Below are positions 1 through 7,856 of a stretch of 64,000 bases of DNA, piece after piece. Position numbers and translations under genes: made by a program. The notes beneath the pieces are model-generated. The model did not search any database, was not told the origin of the DNA, and saw only the letters and a list, made by a program, of their open reading frames with translations. The first letter of the stretch is position 1. Each line of letters starts with the position of its first letter. This stretch comes from Sphingomonas echinoides (lineage in GTDB: Bacteria > Pseudomonadota > Alphaproteobacteria > Sphingomonadales > Sphingomonadaceae). The DNA lies in assembly GCF_029623395.1 (NCBI RefSeq), contig NZ_JAPYKK010000020.1, forward strand, positions 1 through 64,000, given 5' to 3'.

Positions 1-324
1 GATGTCGCGGGAGCGGATCGTCGCGATCTCGGTGTTGACCAGCGCCTGGTCGAGCGGCGGATCCTTCGCGGTCTCGAAATCCAGCGGCGCCTGTCGCGCC
101 GGGGTGATCCGGATCCGCGCCACCGCATCGTATTTCGGCGTGATCAACACCGCGACCGAAACCGCCGCCAGCATCGTTAGCAGAACCATCGCGCCGATGA
201 TCCGCCAGCGACGGCGAAGCCCCCCCCCCAGCGATGCCAGCGTGACCGGTTTCCGCCCGATATGCCGGCTCTGATCGAGGCGACTGCCTTGCACCAAAAC
301 CGTTGATTCGGTCTTCATATCCAT
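1..324 (-). CDS. Polysaccharide co-polymerase, Wzc/GumC-like (5' part only)
   Basis: Only the first 108 codons lie in the window; the gene runs off the left edge. The protein starts MDMKTESTVLVQGSR, has a basic patch (GLRRRWR) and then one hydrophobic transmembrane segment at about residues 38-58, followed by KYDAVARIRITP. This is the layout of a Wzz/Wzc-type N-terminus. The family controls chain length and export of capsule or exopolysaccharide in the inner membrane. An ATG at 341 is closed by a stop after eight codons, so 324 is the start. It lies 25 bases after the beta-barrel gene, apparently as the fourth gene of a wza-led operon. Codons 32-35 contain a run of ten G. Confidence 0.8.
   Translation of the reverse strand, partial: MDMKTESTVLVQGSRLDQSRHIGRKPVTLASLGGGLRRRWRIIGAMVLLTMLAAVSVAVLITPKYDAVARIRITPARQAPLDFETAKDPPLDQALVNTEIATIRSRDI
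220..229. repeat. Run of ten G (minus strand) inside the wzc-like gene
   Basis: Ten consecutive C on the plus strand read as G on the coding strand and encode three glycines just before the transmembrane segment. A one-base slip would abolish the co-polymerase. Runs of eight or nine G occur elsewhere in the window (3898-3906, and within thiL near 49716-49723), so the run may only reflect base composition. Confidence 0.9.
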
Positions 325-349
325 GCGGGCGCTTTCGTCATGGCGGCCG

Positions 350-1666
350 TTATCGCTGCGCGACGATCGACAGGAGCACCCGCGTCTCGTGATAGGACGG
401 CCCGGAGCCTGTGCCATGCGCGGATCGCAGATCGTGCAGGACCGACCCCCCGACCCCGAACACGCGAGTCAGCACATAGCGCGCGCCCGCGCTCGCGCGG
501 ACGATGTCGAGCGTGGCGTTGGTGCCTTTGAAGGTGTCATGCTCATACCCGACCTGTGCGTTCAGCAGGAAATAACGCAGCAGCTCGTGGTCCATCCGCA
601 GCGCGACCGTAGTGTTGACGAACCCGCCGGAATTGAAGAACGACGCATCCTCGATCAAACGCCGCCCGGTCAGTGTGACGGTGGTGAGCGCCGTCGGGAA
701 ATACTCGACCCGCGCTTCCGCGGTGATCCCGCCGATCGGACGGTAGAGCGCCGCGTCATACCGTCGCCGAATATAGCCAACCCCCAAGGACCCCCGCAGC
801 AAGGTACTGAGATCGAACGTCGCGCCGCCCAGCGCGCGGAACGTGTCGGAACTCCGGTTCGGGATGCCGGTCGCCAGTGGCCGGGCATAGTCGATCCGGT
901 CGTAGCTGCTTTGCACGAACACCGACGTGTCCGGGCTGATCGCATATTCCACGCGGCCCGATCCGCTCTTGGTGTGCGAATTGCGGTTGCTCTGGCTGAT
1001 GATTCCATTGCCGAACGTGAGCACATCCTCGAACGCGAGCGCAGCGAACGTGAACCCGCCTTGCAACCGCAGCCGGCCAGCAGAATAGCCAGCGTTCGCC
1101 TGAAGCTGCGTGCTCTGATATTGCGATGCCGCTGCGGCGGCGCTGGGATAGGCGGCGGAGGTCGGCGGCTCGGTCGCGCGTTCGGTCCGCGCCGACCCCG
1201 ACACCGTGATCTGTCCACCCACGTCGTAGCGCCCCGTTCCCGCGACGCGCCAACTGTCCTGGTTGCGCCGGGTCTCGGTCAGGAACCGCTTGATGTCGGC
1301 CCCGCCCTCGAGCGTCAGCGAATGCCGCGACCAGGTGCTGGTCAATCGTGCGGAGGGCGCCACCGTCGCGCTGGCATCGGCCTTGCGGTTGGACGGCGTC
1401 TGATAGACGTTGTCCTCATAGCCAAACGCGGTTTCCACCCGGGGAAACAGCGTAAAGCCGCCGAGCTTGAGGCCGAGCGCGTCGAATTCCGGCCGCGAAC
1501 GATCGAGCACGCCGGTGTTGCGCCCGCGATCATAGTCGATCGGCAAGTTGGGGACGACGAAGCTGTCGCCAACGTTCTGCGCCACCGCCGGCGTCGCCCC
1601 CAGCGCCCCGATCAGGCCGATTCCCGCGCCGAGGGAGCGTCCCCAAGACGGCGCGTACCAGGTCAC
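350..1666 (-). CDS. Outer membrane beta-barrel protein of the exopolysaccharide locus (BBP2-like)
   Basis: This 438-residue protein begins VTWYAPSWGRSLGAG with a GTG start whose first bases overlap the stop of the upstream gene (GTGA). A signal peptide ends near ATPAVAQ. The rest is rich in alternating beta-strand patterns, such as GYEDNVYQTPSNR and LSTLLRGSLGVGYIRRRYD, and ends VLLSIVAQR, consistent with an outer membrane barrel. I recognise it as the beta-barrel family (BBP2) often found beside wza and wzc in sphingomonad polysaccharide loci. Its role there is not well defined; it may help export or anchor the polymer. The open frame extends far upstream of 1666, but that part is in another frame of the neighbouring gene and is not protein-like. 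Confidence 0.8.
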   Translation of the reverse strand: MTWYAPSWGRSLGAGIGLIGALGATPAVAQNVGDSFVVPNLPIDYDRGRNTGVLDRSRPEFDALGLKLGGFTLFPRVETAFGYEDNVYQTPSNRKADASATVAPSARLTSTWSRHSLTLEGGADIKRFLTETRRNQDSWRVAGTGRYDVGGQITVSGSARTERATEPPTSAAYPSAAAAASQYQSTQLQANAGYSAGRLRLQGGFTFAALAFEDVLTFGNGIISQSNRNSHTKSGSGRVEYAISPDTSVFVQSSYDRIDYARPLATGIPNRSSDTFRALGGATFDLSTLLRGSLGVGYIRRRYDAALYRPIGGITAEARVEYFPTALTTVTLTGRRLIEDASFFNSGGFVNTTVALRMDHELLRYFLLNAQVGYEHDTFKGTNATLDIVRASAGARYVLTRVFGVGGSVLHDLRSAHGTGSGPSYHETRVLLSIVAQR

Positions 1667-2184
1667 GCGCCTCCCCCGCCGGTCGTCGCGGTCTGCGGCG
1701 GGGTGTAGTTCGAGCTTCCCCCGGACAGGCCCAGCGTCGTTCCCTGCTGGAGGACGGATTGCGCATCGGCGAGTGCGCCGGTGCCTTCGGTCTCGCAGCG
1801 TTCCAGCGCGCCCGAGATGTTCTTGAGCGCGACCTTGGCCGCATCGTTCAGCGCCCCGGCCTGCCCCGCCGCCTGGGTCAGCGCGGATTTGGAATCCCCG
1901 CAGCCCGACTGGGCCTGGCCGATCAGCAGCGACAATTGCGCCTCGATCTGCGCGGTTTGCGTGCCGCCGGCTTTCAGCGCGGCGAGCAGCACCGCGGCCA
2001 ATGCAGAAACCTGCCGCTCGCGATCGGCTTGCGTCGGCGCCGCTGGCACCGGGACGCCGGGAACCGGCGCTTCCTGGTCCTGCAGACCCGCGGCGGTGGC
2101 GGGAAGATCGCTGCCAAGCCACGCACCCGACAGAATCAGCAGGAGAGCTCGGACTGCCGTCGACCTGATCACATTGCCCTCCAT
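1663..2184 (-). CDS. Small secreted protein of the exopolysaccharide operon, unknown function
   Basis: I do not recognise this 173-residue protein. It starts MEGNVIRSTAVRALL and has a hydrophobic signal peptide ending near LPATAAG. A proline-rich stretch (APVPGVPVPAAPTQ) follows, then a mostly helical Ala/Gln-rich region with two cysteines (SGCGDSK and ERCETEG), and a Gly-rich tail. It sits between wza and the beta-barrel gene and overlaps the latter by four bases, so it is probably a periplasmic or exported helper in polysaccharide export. The ATG at 2184 is chosen because the signal peptide begins there. Confidence 0.65.
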   Translation of the reverse strand: MEGNVIRSTAVRALLLILSGAWLGSDLPATAAGLQDQEAPVPGVPVPAAPTQADRERQVSALAAVLLAALKAGGTQTAQIEAQLSLLIGQAQSGCGDSKSALTQAAGQAGALNDAAKVALKNISGALERCETEGTGALADAQSVLQQGTTLGLSGGSSNYTPPQTATTGGGGA

Positions 2185-2212
2185 CGATGAGTGTCTTCGC
2201 GCTGTCGCCGCA

Positions 2213-2818
2213 TCACAGATACCGTTCCCCGACCCTGATCGTGTCGCCCGGACGCACCTTGAGATCGGGCGCGATCCGGGCTTTGACCGACTGCGCCGCA
2301 CCAGCGTGCTTGATGAAGACTTTCCGCTTGTCCGCGCGGTACGTGTAGCCCTGCGCGGTCGCCACCGCGCCATCGATGGTGAGCCCCGACGAGTAAGGAT
2401 ACTCCCCGGGCTTGTTGACCTCGCCAAGGATGTAGAACGGTCGGAACGTCAGGATGTCGATGCTGACGCGGGGCTGGAGCACATACCCGTCCATCAGGTG
2501 CCGCCGGATCACCGTCGCCACTTCGGTCGCGGTCTGGCCGACCGCGCGCACGTCCCCGATCAGCGGCAGCGACAGCGCACCGTTGGCGTTGACCGTGAAC
2601 TCTCCGGAAAGGGACGGCTCGTCAAACACGATGATGCGGACCTTGTCGGCGACCCCCAGCGGATAATCGGTTTCGGGTGGATCCTGCGCAACGGCGGTTT
2701 CCATTTGCGCCGCAAAGGACGGCGACGTCGCTGGCGATGCCGGCACGGCCAGACTTATCGACATCGCAACTATACTTCCTCGGAAGAACCCCACGACGCA
2801 CCACCTCGTGCGCTCCAT
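2213..2818 (-). CDS. wza: Polysaccharide export protein, Wza-like
   Basis: The protein (about 201 residues from the ATG at 2818) has an N-terminal signal peptide. The polysaccharide-export domain begins DYPLGVADKVRIIVFDEPSL and is followed by a SLBB-like stretch (FYILGEVNKPGEYPY). It ends with RPGDTIRVGERYL. The family forms the periplasmic-to-outer-membrane channel for exopolysaccharide. It is shorter than E. coli Wza, as is usual for this branch. An in-frame ATG at 2764 and a TTG at 2845 are alternative starts; none has a strong ribosome binding site. It is the first gene of the leftward operon wza, secreted protein, barrel, wzc. Confidence 0.88.
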   Translation of the reverse strand: MERTRWCVVGFFRGSIVAMSISLAVPASPATSPSFAAQMETAVAQDPPETDYPLGVADKVRIIVFDEPSLSGEFTVNANGALSLPLIGDVRAVGQTATEVATVIRRHLMDGYVLQPRVSIDILTFRPFYILGEVNKPGEYPYSSGLTIDGAVATAQGYTYRADKRKVFIKHAGAAQSVKARIAPDLKVRPGDTIRVGERYL

Positions 2819-3211
2819 TTGGGATATCCATGCCCCGGATGACAATACTGCGTTTAGATTACTTCGTACCCGTTCCGAGCAACTTCATGAGATTGTCGCG
2901 TCTATAGCCAGATTTCGTGAACACCTCTTCTTGCTCGACTGCTGCTGGCAACTTTGCGACACTTCCTAAGGAAGCGACGCCCATCGATGTACGTATAATA
3001 ACATGAGCTATAGTCGTGACTAACGAAAGAAAAACCATCCTCCTTCAAACGACCTCATTCTCAAGAATGAAGCTATATCTTTTGGACGATCGGGATCTTC
3101 ATCCATAGGTCTGTCCCGCCGGTATTTAGAATTAGGCACTCGCACCGCATAACCAAATCCTAAGACCCGCCTGAGCAAGGCTCCGCCACTTTCAACGGTG
3201 GAGCAGGTGTC
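2819..3211. promoter_or_regulatory. Divergent intergenic region upstream of wza and the protease gene
   Basis: No gene is seen in these roughly 390 bases. The stretch is AT-richer than its surroundings and must hold the promoters for the leftward wza operon and for the rightward protease gene. A perfect inverted repeat CATTCTCAAGAATG lies at 3056-3069 and could be an operator. A good ribosome binding sequence (GGAGCAGG) lies just before the GTG at 3212. Confidence 0.5.
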
Positions 3212-3811
3212 GTGAGGATCTTCTGGTTATGCGTCGCCTTTCTGCTGTTCGGGGCGAACATCGCGCACGCGAAGACCGCGCCCCGTCCGTTAGTATCCTT
3301 CGGCGCCGCGACCGCCATGCCGACGGGCCTCGACGAACTGTGCCGGTCGCAACCCGCGGTGTGCGCGACGATGGCGGGCGCAGGAAGCGCCATGCTGACC
3401 GCTACCGCGACCGATCCGGAGGCGGATCGCGCGCGGCTACGCCTGCTGAAGCGCGTCGACGCGACGATCAACGCGCATGTCCGCCAGCAAAGCGACCGCG
3501 CCAGCTATGGCGTCGGCGACCTGTGGCGCCCCAGTGGCGTGGGCCGGAACGCGGTTGGGGACTGCGAGGATCTGGCGATCCAAAAGCGGCTGGAATTGCT
3601 TCAGGCCGGCTTCCCGCCCGAACGTTTGTTCCTCGCGATCGTCTATCGCACCGATCTCGGCCTGCACACGGTGCTGGTCGCCCGGCTGGATGGTGGCGAC
3701 ATGGTGCTCGACAGCCGGTCCAGCTTCATCGAGTCCTGGGCCAGAACTCCCTATCAATGGGTAATCGCAGAACAACCCGGCTCCCCAACGCAGTGGAACG
3801 CCGTATCGTGA
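3212..3811 (+). CDS. Transglutaminase-like cysteine peptidase (BTLCP family)
   Basis: This 199-residue protein starts at a GTG preceded by GGAGCAGG. A signal peptide (RIFWLCVAFLLFGANIAHA) is followed by a domain with the catalytic triad of bacterial transglutaminase-like cysteine proteinases: Cys in GDCEDLA, His in LHTVLVA and Asp in VLDSR. Members of this family are secreted or periplasmic. Several known ones (LapG) cleave adhesins under c-di-GMP control, but no adhesin or LapD partner is visible here. Its place between wza and glycosyltransferase genes suggests a role in processing or maturation tied to exopolysaccharide. Confidence 0.85.
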   Translation: MRIFWLCVAFLLFGANIAHAKTAPRPLVSFGAATAMPTGLDELCRSQPAVCATMAGAGSAMLTATATDPEADRARLRLLKRVDATINAHVRQQSDRASYGVGDLWRPSGVGRNAVGDCEDLAIQKRLELLQAGFPPERLFLAIVYRTDLGLHTVLVARLDGGDMVLDSRSSFIESWARTPYQWVIAEQPGSPTQWNAVS

Positions 3812-3897
3812 CCTGTTCTTGGCGATCACGCCAAGGATCGCCTACTCGTTTCATCGCATAGACTGGCGCACCAGGGGTTTTACACTGTTTCGGTCCT

Positions 3898-3906
3898 GGG
3901 GGGGGG
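3898..3906. repeat. Run of nine G upstream of the GT4 gene
   Basis: Nine consecutive G lie 12 bases before the chosen GTG start of the glycosyltransferase. If translation begins instead at an upstream in-frame ATG (3819), the run falls inside the coding sequence, and slippage would switch the enzyme on or off. Confidence 0.85.
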
Positions 3907-3917
3907 CTCGAAACACG

Positions 3918-5012
3918 GTGCGTGTCGCGATCATTCATTACTGGCTCGTCGGCATGCGCGGCGGGGAACGCGTGCTCGAAATTCTATGCCGGATGTATCC
4001 CGACGCGGACATCTTCACGCATGTCGTCGATCGCACGGCGATGTCGTCGACGATTTTACACCACGACATTCACACCACCTTCATCGCCAAGCTCCCGTTC
4101 GCGAAGCGGCACTATCAGAAGTACCTCCCGCTGATGCCCCGCGCGCTCGAGCTGATCGATCTCGAAGCCTATGATCTCGTCATCAGTTGCGAGGCGGGGC
4201 CGGCGAAGGGGGTCATCACCCGCCCCGATGCGATCCACCTCACCTATTGCCATTCGCCGATGCGCTACGTCTGGGATCAATATGCGCAATATCGCGCATC
4301 CGGAGGCTGGGCCGTGCGGATGATGATGCCGCTGTTCGCGCCGTCGCTGCGGCAATGGGACACGACCAGCGCCGCCCGCCCCGACCGCATCATGGCCAAC
4401 AGCGCGTATATCAAGGCGCGGATCGCAAAGAGCTGGCGACGCGACGCGACGGTCGTCTATCCCCCGGTCGACACGGCGCTGTTCACCCCCAGCCGCGACG
4501 TCACCGACGAATATCTGCTGGTCGGGCAGCTCGTCCCGTACAAGCGCCCGGACCTCGCGGTCGATGCGTTCACGCGCACCGGTCGCAAGCTCCACGTCAT
4601 CGGAGACGGCGCGATGCTGGCGGCGTTGCAGGCCCGCGCGGGGCCGACGATCCGCTTCACCCGGCGCGCGGATTTTGCGGCCCTGCGCGCCGCTTATGCG
4701 ACCACGCGCGGACTCGTCTTCCCGGCGGAAGAGGATTTCGGGCTGATCCCGGTGGAGGTCATGGCATCGGGACGCCCGGTGCTCGCCTTCGGGCGCGGCG
4801 GGGCGTTGGAAACCGTCGTCGCCGGGGAAACCGGCCTGTTCTTCGACCGTAAGACGGTCGACTCGCTGATCGCGGGGCTCGACCGGTTCGAGGCGTGGCT
4901 CCCGCACTTCGACCCCCTGACGGCGATAGCCCGCGCGCTCCAGTTCGATCCGGAACGGTTTCGCCAGGGCTTTGCCGCGGTCGTCGCGCAGGCGGTTGCG
5001 GATCGTGGATGA
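3918..5012 (+). CDS. Glycosyltransferase family 4 (WbaZ-like)
   Basis: The 364-residue protein starts VRVAIIHYWLVGMRGGERV, the typical N-terminus of a GT4 subgroup found in polysaccharide loci. The nucleotide-sugar-binding half contains VGQLVPYKRPDLAVDAF and the acidic motif PAEEDFGLIPVEVMASGRP, which holds the conserved E-x7-E. It probably adds a sugar to the lipid-linked repeat unit at the inner membrane. An in-frame ATG at 3819 would add 33 residues not typical of the family, so the GTG is preferred. Confidence 0.85.
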   Translation: MRVAIIHYWLVGMRGGERVLEILCRMYPDADIFTHVVDRTAMSSTILHHDIHTTFIAKLPFAKRHYQKYLPLMPRALELIDLEAYDLVISCEAGPAKGVITRPDAIHLTYCHSPMRYVWDQYAQYRASGGWAVRMMMPLFAPSLRQWDTTSAARPDRIMANSAYIKARIAKSWRRDATVVYPPVDTALFTPSRDVTDEYLLVGQLVPYKRPDLAVDAFTRTGRKLHVIGDGAMLAALQARAGPTIRFTRRADFAALRAAYATTRGLVFPAEEDFGLIPVEVMASGRPVLAFGRGGALETVVAGETGLFFDRKTVDSLIAGLDRFEAWLPHFDPLTAIARALQFDPERFRQGFAAVVAQAVADRG

Positions 5013-5028
5013 CCGGTCCGCGCGCGGA

Positions 5029-6165
5029 TCAGCGCCACTCGCGCGCGACCTCGCGCAGCACGTCCATCAGGCTTTCCCCGGCGCGCGCCCACGTGAAGCC
5101 CGCTGCGCGAGCTCGCCCCATCGCCGCATATTTCGCCCGCTTTGCAGGATCGTCCGCCAACGCGCGGATTGCGGCGATCCAGACCTTGGGGCGATCCGGA
5201 TCGGCATAGAGCGCCGCATCGCCGCACACTTCGGGCAACGCACCCCGGAGGCTGACCACGGCGGGGCAGCCCGACAGCATCGCCTCCAGCGGCGGCAAGC
5301 CAAAGCCCTCGGTCCGCGACGGCATCGCGTAACACAGCGCGGCCTCGGTCAGCGCGCGCAACGCGCCATCCGAGACACGCCCCGCAAAACGCACGTTGGG
5401 CGGAACCACCAGCCCCGCCGCCAGTGCCTCCGCGCGACCCGCTGCGCCGAACAGCACGAGCGTCAGATCCGCCAGACGGTCGGAGGCGAACGCTTCCAGC
5501 AGCACCGCGAGGTTCTTGTGCGCCTGCACGTTCGACAGCGCGAGAACGAACCTTCGTTCGCCAAGCCCAAGGTCCCGCAGGATCGCGGGATCGCGCGTCG
5601 TCTGGACGGCATGGTCGACGCCGTTGTGCACCACCCGGATCCGCTCCGCGGGTGCCACCTTCCAGCGGACGAGCTGTTCGGCGGAATAGCGCGACACCGT
5701 CAGGATCCGCACCGCCCGCGCACCGAGCAGCGGTTGCACCGTGCGATAGAAATGCACGAACGCGCGTGAATAGGAGTCCGGGCTGGTAAACACCTGCGTA
5801 TCGTGAATCATCGTGATCGCCGCCGCCGATGCCACCGGCGCAAGATTGCAGAAGTTGAGCAACAGTTTGCCCCGCGTTCGCACGGGAAGCTCCAGCTGTT
5901 CCCAGGCCTGTCCGCTCAGAACGCTGCGCGAATCGATCGTTATCCCCGGAAAACGATCCGATTGCACGACCGTGCGCGGCGCTACGATCGTGGCACGCGT
6001 CCCGAACATCTCTTCGATTTCGGCCTGACGGCAATGGATCTGCTCGACCAGACCGGTCGCCACCCGATGAACCCCGGTCATCGGTGCAGACAGGAACTTC
6101 CCGTTGATGACGACCGCCTCTTTCACGGAAAGATCGGTAAAGCTTAGTAGCGCTCCTGGATACAC
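5029..6165 (-). CDS. Glycosyltransferase family 4
   Basis: This 378-residue GT4 enzyme starts MYPGALLSFTDLSVKEAVV. It has the family signature in its C-terminal half: VHNGVDHAV, ALSNVQAHKNLAVLLEAF and SRTEGFGLPPLEAMLSG. A GTG at 6126 (VKEAVVINGKFLSAP) is a plausible shorter start, since homologues tend to begin near INGKFL. It is convergent with the upstream GT4 gene and divergent from the flippase gene. With the other GT4 it probably helps build the exopolysaccharide repeat unit. Confidence 0.85.
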   Translation of the reverse strand: MYPGALLSFTDLSVKEAVVINGKFLSAPMTGVHRVATGLVEQIHCRQAEIEEMFGTRATIVAPRTVVQSDRFPGITIDSRSVLSGQAWEQLELPVRTRGKLLLNFCNLAPVASAAAITMIHDTQVFTSPDSYSRAFVHFYRTVQPLLGARAVRILTVSRYSAEQLVRWKVAPAERIRVVHNGVDHAVQTTRDPAILRDLGLGERRFVLALSNVQAHKNLAVLLEAFASDRLADLTLVLFGAAGRAEALAAGLVVPPNVRFAGRVSDGALRALTEAALCYAMPSRTEGFGLPPLEAMLSGCPAVVSLRGALPEVCGDAALYADPDRPKVWIAAIRALADDPAKRAKYAAMGRARAAGFTWARAGESLMDVLREVAREWR

Positions 6166-6350
6166 ATAATATAGATCCGATCTCTAGGCGTCTATATTTG
6201 TAATACCTCATTTGCACCAAGAGTAATATCGGATTTCATCCCATACCACGTTAGCCTTTACTCGAATCTGCCCACAGGACTTTATTATAGGGATCGAGAC
6301 CGTGACGTGACACACTCCCCCGAGACGCAGACGACCCCGCCTGTTCGCCG
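6166..6350. promoter_or_regulatory. AT-rich divergent promoter region between the GT4 and flippase genes
   Basis: These 185 bases are AT-rich (for example 6165-6260) compared with the coding regions and separate two divergent genes, so they probably contain both promoters. No gene is seen. I could not assign specific -35/-10 boxes with confidence. Confidence 0.45.
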
Positions 6351-7856
6351 ATGACGGAGCAACCGCACCCCGCCATGGCGCACCGCATCGCGGCCGGTGC
6401 CGCGTGGTTGATCGCCGCGCGTCTGGCCACGCGCGCGATCGATTTCGTCGGCCTGCTGATCCTCGCCAATCTGCTCGTCCCCGCCGATTTTGGCCTGATC
6501 GCCGTCGCGATGACCGTCGTGCAGATCGTCGAGGCGGTGTTCGAACTCCCGGTCAACCAGGTCCTGCTACGGTCGGATGCGGTCACCCGCGCCTTGCTCG
6601 ACACCGCCTTCACGATCGGCCTCCTGCGCGGAGTCTCGCTGGCGGCGGTAATCGGAATCGCGGCGGAACCGTTCGCGCGCCTCTATCACGATCCTCGGCT
6701 GGTGGTGCTGCTCTGCGTGCTGAGCGCGGCACCGGTCGCGCGGTCGCTCCTCAGCCCAGCGATGACTCGCTTCGCCAAGGCGATCGATTTTCGCCGGGAC
6801 CTGATGATCGAACTGCTCGGGAAAAGCGCGGCATTGAGCTGCTCGGTCGCCTTCGCGCTCTCGACGCGCAGCTATTGGGCGCTCGCGATCGGCACCGTCG
6901 TCAACCCGACCGTCATGATGCTGGCAAGCTATGGGTTCGCGCCGCACCGCCCCCGTCTTTCACTCAAACACTGGCCCGACTTCGCGCACTACGTCGGCTG
7001 GTCGACCGCGGCGCAACTGGTCAGCGCGCTCAACTGGCAAGCCGATCGGTTGTTGCTCGGCCGGATCGTGTCGCGCGCGGACCTCGGCGCTTATGTCCTT
7101 GCGGGGGAAATCGCCGCGGTGCCCGAACAAGCGCTGCTCAAGCCGATCGACCGACCGTTGCTCGCGGCCTTCGGCACGATGAAGCGGGATCCGCACCGCT
7201 TGGTCGCCGCCTATCTGCAGACGGTCCATTCAGTGCTCGCGGTCGGGGTCCCGGTCATGCTCGGGCTCAGCCTGCTCGCCGAACCCGCCATTCGGCTCGC
7301 GCTTTCCGCCAAGTGGCAAGCGAGCGCGCCGATGCTGCAATGGCTTGCGCTCACGCTGATCCCGCCGCTCCTCACCGCCCCGCTCGGCGCGCTGTCGGCG
7401 ACGCTTGGCCGGACCGACATCTTCCTGAAGCGCAACCTGATCGAACTGGCGGTCGGGCTGCCATCGGTGATCGTCTGCGCCTGGCTGTACGGGATTGCGG
7501 GCGTGATCGCGGCCCGGCTCGCGATCGCCCTCGTCATGGCGCTGGTGACGATGCTGTTCGTCCGCAGGCTGCTCCACGTCTCGGTCGCCCGCCAACTCGC
7601 CGGCCCGTGGCGCGCAATGGTCGCGGCGGCGGGATTGACGCTGGTGCTGCTCGTCATGCGCGATCGGCTGCACGGGCTCGCGGGGGTTCCACTCGCCGCC
7701 GGGCTGACCGTCTGCGCGGGCAGCGCGCTCGCGGTGTACGGCGCGATCCTGCTGCTGTTGTGGACATCGACCGGTCGACCGAAGGGGATCGAGACGATGC
7801 TCGCCACCTGGGTCGCCGCCGCTTGGTCGCGGCGCCAGACCCGCAATCCCGCTTAA
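6351..7856 (+). CDS. Polysaccharide flippase, Wzx-like (MOP superfamily)
   Basis: The 501-residue protein is built of about a dozen or more hydrophobic segments. It opens with the typical MOP pattern AAGAAWLIAARLATRAIDFVG, then ANLLVPADFGLIAVAMTVV. The family moves lipid-linked oligosaccharide units across the inner membrane. The ATG at 6351 fits the start of the first amphipathic stretch. Its TAA overlaps the stop codon of convergent kdpD (shared TTAA). It completes the visible exopolysaccharide set; no Wzy-like polymerase or priming transferase is in the window. Confidence 0.85.
   Translation: MTEQPHPAMAHRIAAGAAWLIAARLATRAIDFVGLLILANLLVPADFGLIAVAMTVVQIVEAVFELPVNQVLLRSDAVTRALLDTAFTIGLLRGVSLAAVIGIAAEPFARLYHDPRLVVLLCVLSAAPVARSLLSPAMTRFAKAIDFRRDLMIELLGKSAALSCSVAFALSTRSYWALAIGTVVNPTVMMLASYGFAPHRPRLSLKHWPDFAHYVGWSTAAQLVSALNWQADRLLLGRIVSRADLGAYVLAGEIAAVPEQALLKPIDRPLLAAFGTMKRDPHRLVAAYLQTVHSVLAVGVPVMLGLSLLAEPAIRLALSAKWQASAPMLQWLALTLIPPLLTAPLGALSATLGRTDIFLKRNLIELAVGLPSVIVCAWLYGIAGVIAARLAIALVMALVTMLFVRRLLHVSVARQLAGPWRAMVAAAGLTLVLLVMRDRLHGLAGVPLAAGLTVCAGSALAVYGAILLLLWTSTGRPKGIETMLATWVAAAWSRRQTRNPA

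Noticed and set aside
2819..3211. Small genes in the wza-protease gap
   Set aside because: I found no frame with a start, ribosome binding site and protein-like composition; the region looks regulatory.
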